Source: Perca fluviatilis (Eukaryota; Chordata; Actinopteri; Perciformes; Percidae). Taken from it: DNA of 64,000 nt. The DNA is taken from positions 24,405,883-24,469,882 of the forward strand of contig NC_053119.1 in NCBI RefSeq assembly GCF_010015445.1, read 5' to 3'. Positions 60,266-64,000 of the stretch are shown one piece after another. The stretch's first letter is position 1; each line of letters opens with the position of its first letter. The notes under the pieces are model-generated. The model ran no database searches. It was not told the DNA's origin and saw nothing but the letters and a program-made list of their open reading frames with translations. Position numbers and translations under genes: made by a program.

Positions 60266-61112
60266 TGTGCTGGACTGTCTCTGGACTGTGCTTGTGCTGC
60301 CATGATTAGTGCCTCTGTGTTATCTTTCAGACCTGCTTTTCATAGCCACTGGTATGCTTTTAGTTGTGGTACATGCAATGCAGGGCATGTCCTTCCATGA
60401 CGGTTCATGTTGCCCCCCTGCTTCTTCATCATTCGGTTTCTGCTGTCTGAGATATTCACTTAGCAGGTCATCACTTGGAGCCATCTGACACTCACTAATC
60501 CTCGGCCACCCTCCTTCCTCTTAGTGTATAGTCTCAGGGTGCTGGACTTGGGGTGGAACCGTTCATGCAATGTGAGTTGCTTTCTTGTCTGGATATTAGT
60601 GGCCTCTATATCTTCCTTTGGCCTGGTTATTATACCAGTGGGGTATCTGATGTCCCATTCAGCTGACTCCTCAGGACCTAGCATACTCGGTGTAGGTACT
60701 TGGTTGTGGCCTCTTCATGATTTTCATTTGCATATGGGATTCCAAGGTATTTATAGCTGTCCGGAACATCTGATGTCTTCCCGCCTGGTAGTTCCACCTC
60801 TTCATTTGAGACCATCTTACCTCTCTTTGATACCATCCAACCACACGTATCTAGTCTGAATGGCATTCTGATGCCATTGCTTTAGATTCTTGAGCTGTGG
60901 ATCAGTGAGCCAATGTCATGCTCACTCCTTGCAAACAGCTTGATGTCATTCATGTAGAGGAGGTGGCTAATGGTTACTCCACTTTGGAACCTGTATCTGT
61001 AGCGACTCTCATTGTTGATCTGACTGAGGGGGTTCAGTCCTATGCAGAACAGGAACGGGACAGAGCATCTCCTTGGTACTGTATATGCTGTACTTGATGT
61101 TAACTTGTGCAA
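60266..61112 (-). pseudogene. R2-like LINE reverse transcriptase region
   Basis: Minus-strand blocks in order: VPFLFCIGLNPLSQI, SHLLYMNDIKLFAR (the YMDD box with the first aspartate changed to asparagine), GWMVSKRGK, DSYKYLGIPYANENHEEA, RYPTGIITRPKEDIEATNIQ, FHPKSSTLRLYTKRKEGGRG, and in another frame KAGLKDNTEALIMAAQAQ. Several frame changes and stops occur. The altered catalytic box alone would inactivate it. The sequence ends at the Tc1 insertion and continues at 58658. Confidence 0.85.
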
Positions 61113-61114
61113 TT

Positions 61115-61475
61115 GGCTAGGTACCTCTTTCTTTGGGGAAAAGACGGCTACAAGCTAAGATCAAGGCAGCACATGGGAATTCAGCCATCTATCAGAACTA
61201 CAGAAAGATGTGATGACAACCTTATGAGAAATAGGCTACTGGAACAAGACATTCATGGACTAGAGCAGAGAAAATGGAACAACTGGAATGCTACTACACA
61301 AATGACCCCAGGGAAAGGGGTTACATGAAGTGGATGTGGGACCAATGGATACTTCGAACCCCAACATCTAAGCTAACCAAGAAACAACTACTTGATCAGT
61401 GTTCCAATATCTGTAGTCACAAACTGATATCACAACTAGATAATGCACCTTTACAAATATCACACTAACTTAAAT
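61115..61475 (+). pseudogene. R2-like LINE upstream segment, inverted
   Basis: Plus-strand frames read TTERCDDNLMRNRLLEQDIH, then (one frame over) MEQLECYYTNDPRERGYMKW and TSKLTKKQLLDQCSNI. I recognise these as the region upstream of the reverse transcriptase in the same family as 60266-61112, but they lie on the opposite strand. The two parts meet head to head near 61110. This arrangement is explained by twin-primed insertion or a later inversion. Confidence 0.6.
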
Positions 61476-63549
61476 AGTCCATGCACTTTGACCTTTGCTT
61501 TTAGGTCTTGTACATCATGCAACACATCACTTATACTGCAGATAGCTTGAGCTGGCTTACAGACAGATTTGTTTTGAAGAACAGGCCCTCTGTTTAGAAT
61601 ACTGTTTAAATTAATAAAGACTTTTTGAACTGTGTTTAGGTAATGCTGTCATTAACAGTGCATGGGTGATTGACTGGCACCCCTTTTCACAAACCTATGT
61701 CCTCTTTGCAGTTAGTCTTGTTAGTGAAATTACCACATGTTAATTCATCTTCCCACATTAGATGTTTCCATGTGTATTTATCCATGATGTCATTACTTGT
61801 TTACAATTTATGAATGTGTTCCAGAGTGCCTATATGAAGCAGGGCCCTTCACACTGAGCTAATGTGGGAAGAGGTGGTTTCCTCCATGATGAACTGCTTC
61901 AAAACTGATCCCATTATTTCCAGGCCTCTGCCTGGCAGCGGCTGTAAAAGACATAAAGTCTTGGTGCTTAATCCTGTTAGTGCCGCAAACCTGACACTGC
62001 TTATTGGCTCCGTGGTAGTGTGTGAACATTCAGGCCCTAAGTGTTTGCCCTCCAAATATACTGTATGGAATTAAATTATTACATTCATACTTTACGTCCG
62101 TTACACTGATATAGCCTGCTAGCTGTAAGAGGAACAAAATATGGGTTGAGAAATACGTTTTTAGCACTTGTGTGGTTTGATTAAGTACATCATACATTAC
62201 TGTATAAAACAATCATAGCCATTTCAAAATAATTAATGAATGAAGCAAAACATTAAGGACACATTCCTGAATGTCATAATCATTGAGGAAGCAGTGAACG
62301 TTTTAGCATATCTATTTCAGTTCTCCTTGATAGAGGGCGGGTGCTGATGACAAACAGAGTAAAGTTACTCTGCAGGTGAAGATGGATTGGCTTGTCAGCC
62401 TGGGGGATCAGAAGTAGTTGTGGTTTGGCAGGTCTTTGTCAGGACTGGGATCAGGGGACCACGCCTAGAGGAGGGACACCAATGGTTTAAGGTGGTAGCA
62501 GAGTGGAAATAGGACAGTAATATTCACTGTGGCGTAGAGACCACACACTATGACTGCTGAAATGGCTTTTTGTGTGATGTGGTAGCTTGAAAGACAAAGC
62601 CGAGGTCAGTCAGCATTTAATTTGAAAACTATATTAAGGTCCTGTAAAATAAGATTGTCACTGTTACTGTACAAACTTGCTCTGAACTTACAAAAAAAGT
62701 TTTGTATATTACTGTAATTGAAATAGAATGGGAAGAGATTGTTTGGTTAGAGGCAACAGGAGATCCTTGACCAGAAGTTTTAAAGCCACACACTGATACA
62801 GAAAATCACAACATCTCACTTCAAAATAAGTGTCCTATTGCAAAAGATAATGGACCAATTTGCATGGTAATGGATATATTTGGAACGGTAAGTGAGGAGT
62901 TAGACAAAGCTGAAATGGGCTGTCATGGTTTCGTAATTGTGCTGGGGATAGCATACAATTGCTTCACATGGAAAGATGAATATAGCATTCAAGAACAGGG
63001 GTCTCTCAAAGACAAAAGAGCCTTGTCTGAGAATATTGACTTTGGGATATATCAAGGTTGTGAGACCTGAACATTACCATGCTGCTTGGCTCTAAAACTG
63101 TTATGTCTGCCAACACAAAAATTACACTTTTTTTGTATCATGACTCCAATTTTCCTGAACTACTATCTTTAAGTTTTTAGGTAGATACTTTTTCACATCT
63201 AATCTAGTCATACCATTTCTCTGTATGTTTAATGCTTTACAGTGTATGTTTAAAGAAAGTATTTTGGTTTATCTGGGACTTTTATTGTTTTGAATGTGTT
63301 ATACATAAATAATTTCTAAAATATAAAATTTGAATAATGTGTTCATTGATAGGACTATTCATTACTTTGCCATAAATGACGCAATACAATTAGTACATAT
63401 AAGGCTAAGCAATAGACACGTACACTGCATAACTGCAACATTGTTGTAATTGTATTTATGTTGCCTTGTCTAGTACACACTGATATTTAAGAAGTAAAAG
63501 TAAAATCAAAGTGTGGGTTAATTAAATGGTATGACAAGTAAACACTCCG
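61476..63549. other. Unassigned sequence
   Basis: No gene or element recognised. Open frames of 60-70 codons show no domain. Confidence 0.45.
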
Positions 63550-63945
63550 TTGGCTTGTGAGCTGGAAAAACCAAAATCTGGTCAGGCCAATCACATCGTG
63601 TATAGAGTCGGTGGGCGGGGCTTATGGGAACAGCAGTCTTCTGGAAGACTTGGAGTTAAGCTTTTCTTTGAGAAAAGAACAAAGAACGGCACTGAAATCA
63701 TTCTTAAAAAAGGAAGATGTGTTCAGAGTTATGCCGACTGGATATGGCAAAAGTTTAAAGTTTAATCCATCAACTAGCTTTGCTACCTTCTTCATTGCTC
63801 TGCCTGGTTGTAGCGCTATCCTATTGCGTGCAGAGGGAATTTGAAAGACAACCGTTTATCTCGCCCCTAAGCTTGAGCTCCGTCAATGGTGAGTTCCCAG
63901 ACCCAACATCTCGATGTGGGTCTGGCTTGTCAGGCTACAACAGTG
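63550..63945 (+). mobile_element. Repeat carrying a RecQ-like helicase fragment
   Basis: The frame at 63557-63844 includes LRKEQRTALKSFLKKEDVFR, then VMPTGYGKSLKF. That is the start of a RecQ-type helicase domain: the Q-motif region followed by Walker A (PTGYGKS, lysine present). The frame loses similarity right after it. Downstream lies a near-perfect hairpin at 63897-63925 (CCAGACCCAACATC / GATGTGGGTCTGG). The combination recalls a fish DNA element that carries a truncated helicase exon. It continues to, or past, the window end. Confidence 0.55.
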
Positions 63946-64000
63946 GTGGAAAGCAACAAAAAACAAAACTCAGCATATGGCAGATGAGATTCATTATTCA

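Overview
This window looks like intergenic or deep intronic DNA from a ray-finned fish, probably a percomorph teleost. That is an inference from its transposon content: L2-type LINEs, R2-like LINEs with the C-terminal tail typical of restriction-like-endonuclease elements, a DIRS tyrosine-recombinase retrotransposon, Tc1 elements with ~200-bp terminal repeats, TTAA-flanked MITEs, Tol2-like hAT ends, a tRNA-derived SINE and many long (GT)n tracts. I find no host protein-coding gene, tRNA, rRNA or CRISPR array. Almost every recognisable coding stretch belongs to a mobile element, and only one is intact: a 340-residue Tc1 transposase at 59025-60047.

Layout. 1-10.7 kb: mostly unassigned AT-rich sequence with hAT-like ends (2380, 3410, 6038), a pure 127-T run, a SINE with a 17-bp target-site duplication, and a perfect 48-bp palindrome. 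10.7-14.2 kb: a candidate solo LTR holding an 833-bp MITE with a 6-bp duplication, then a 5'-truncated minus-strand L2 LINE cut at a TTAA site by half of a palindromic MITE. 14.2-26 kb: microsatellites, a hAT MITE with an 8-bp duplication (17321-17983), a TTAA MITE (19605-20235), a local duplication ending in (GT)n, and a hammerhead-like motif near 25.83 kb. 27-33.7 kb: a plus-strand R2-like LINE split by a 5.4-kb, minus-strand, GC-rich DIRS element with inverted termini and an internal complementary region.

34-41.3 kb is largely unassigned. 41.3-46.7 kb is a four-level nest: an older MITE holds a 5.1-kb hAT element, which holds a Tc1 element and a Tol2-like MITE, and the Tc1 itself holds a second copy of the 10.8-kb MITE. 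46.75-47.85 kb carries a hAT relic with a transposase first exon and splice donor. 48.1-50.8 kb is a decayed plus-strand L2. 54.4-55.4 kb is a large foldback MITE with TTAA flanks. 58.5-61.5 kb is another R2-like LINE, interrupted by the intact Tc1 and with its upstream part inverted. The window ends in a repeat that carries a RecQ-like helicase fragment.

The elements do not form a pathway. Their value is as a nested insertion record: relative ages can be read from which element interrupts which.
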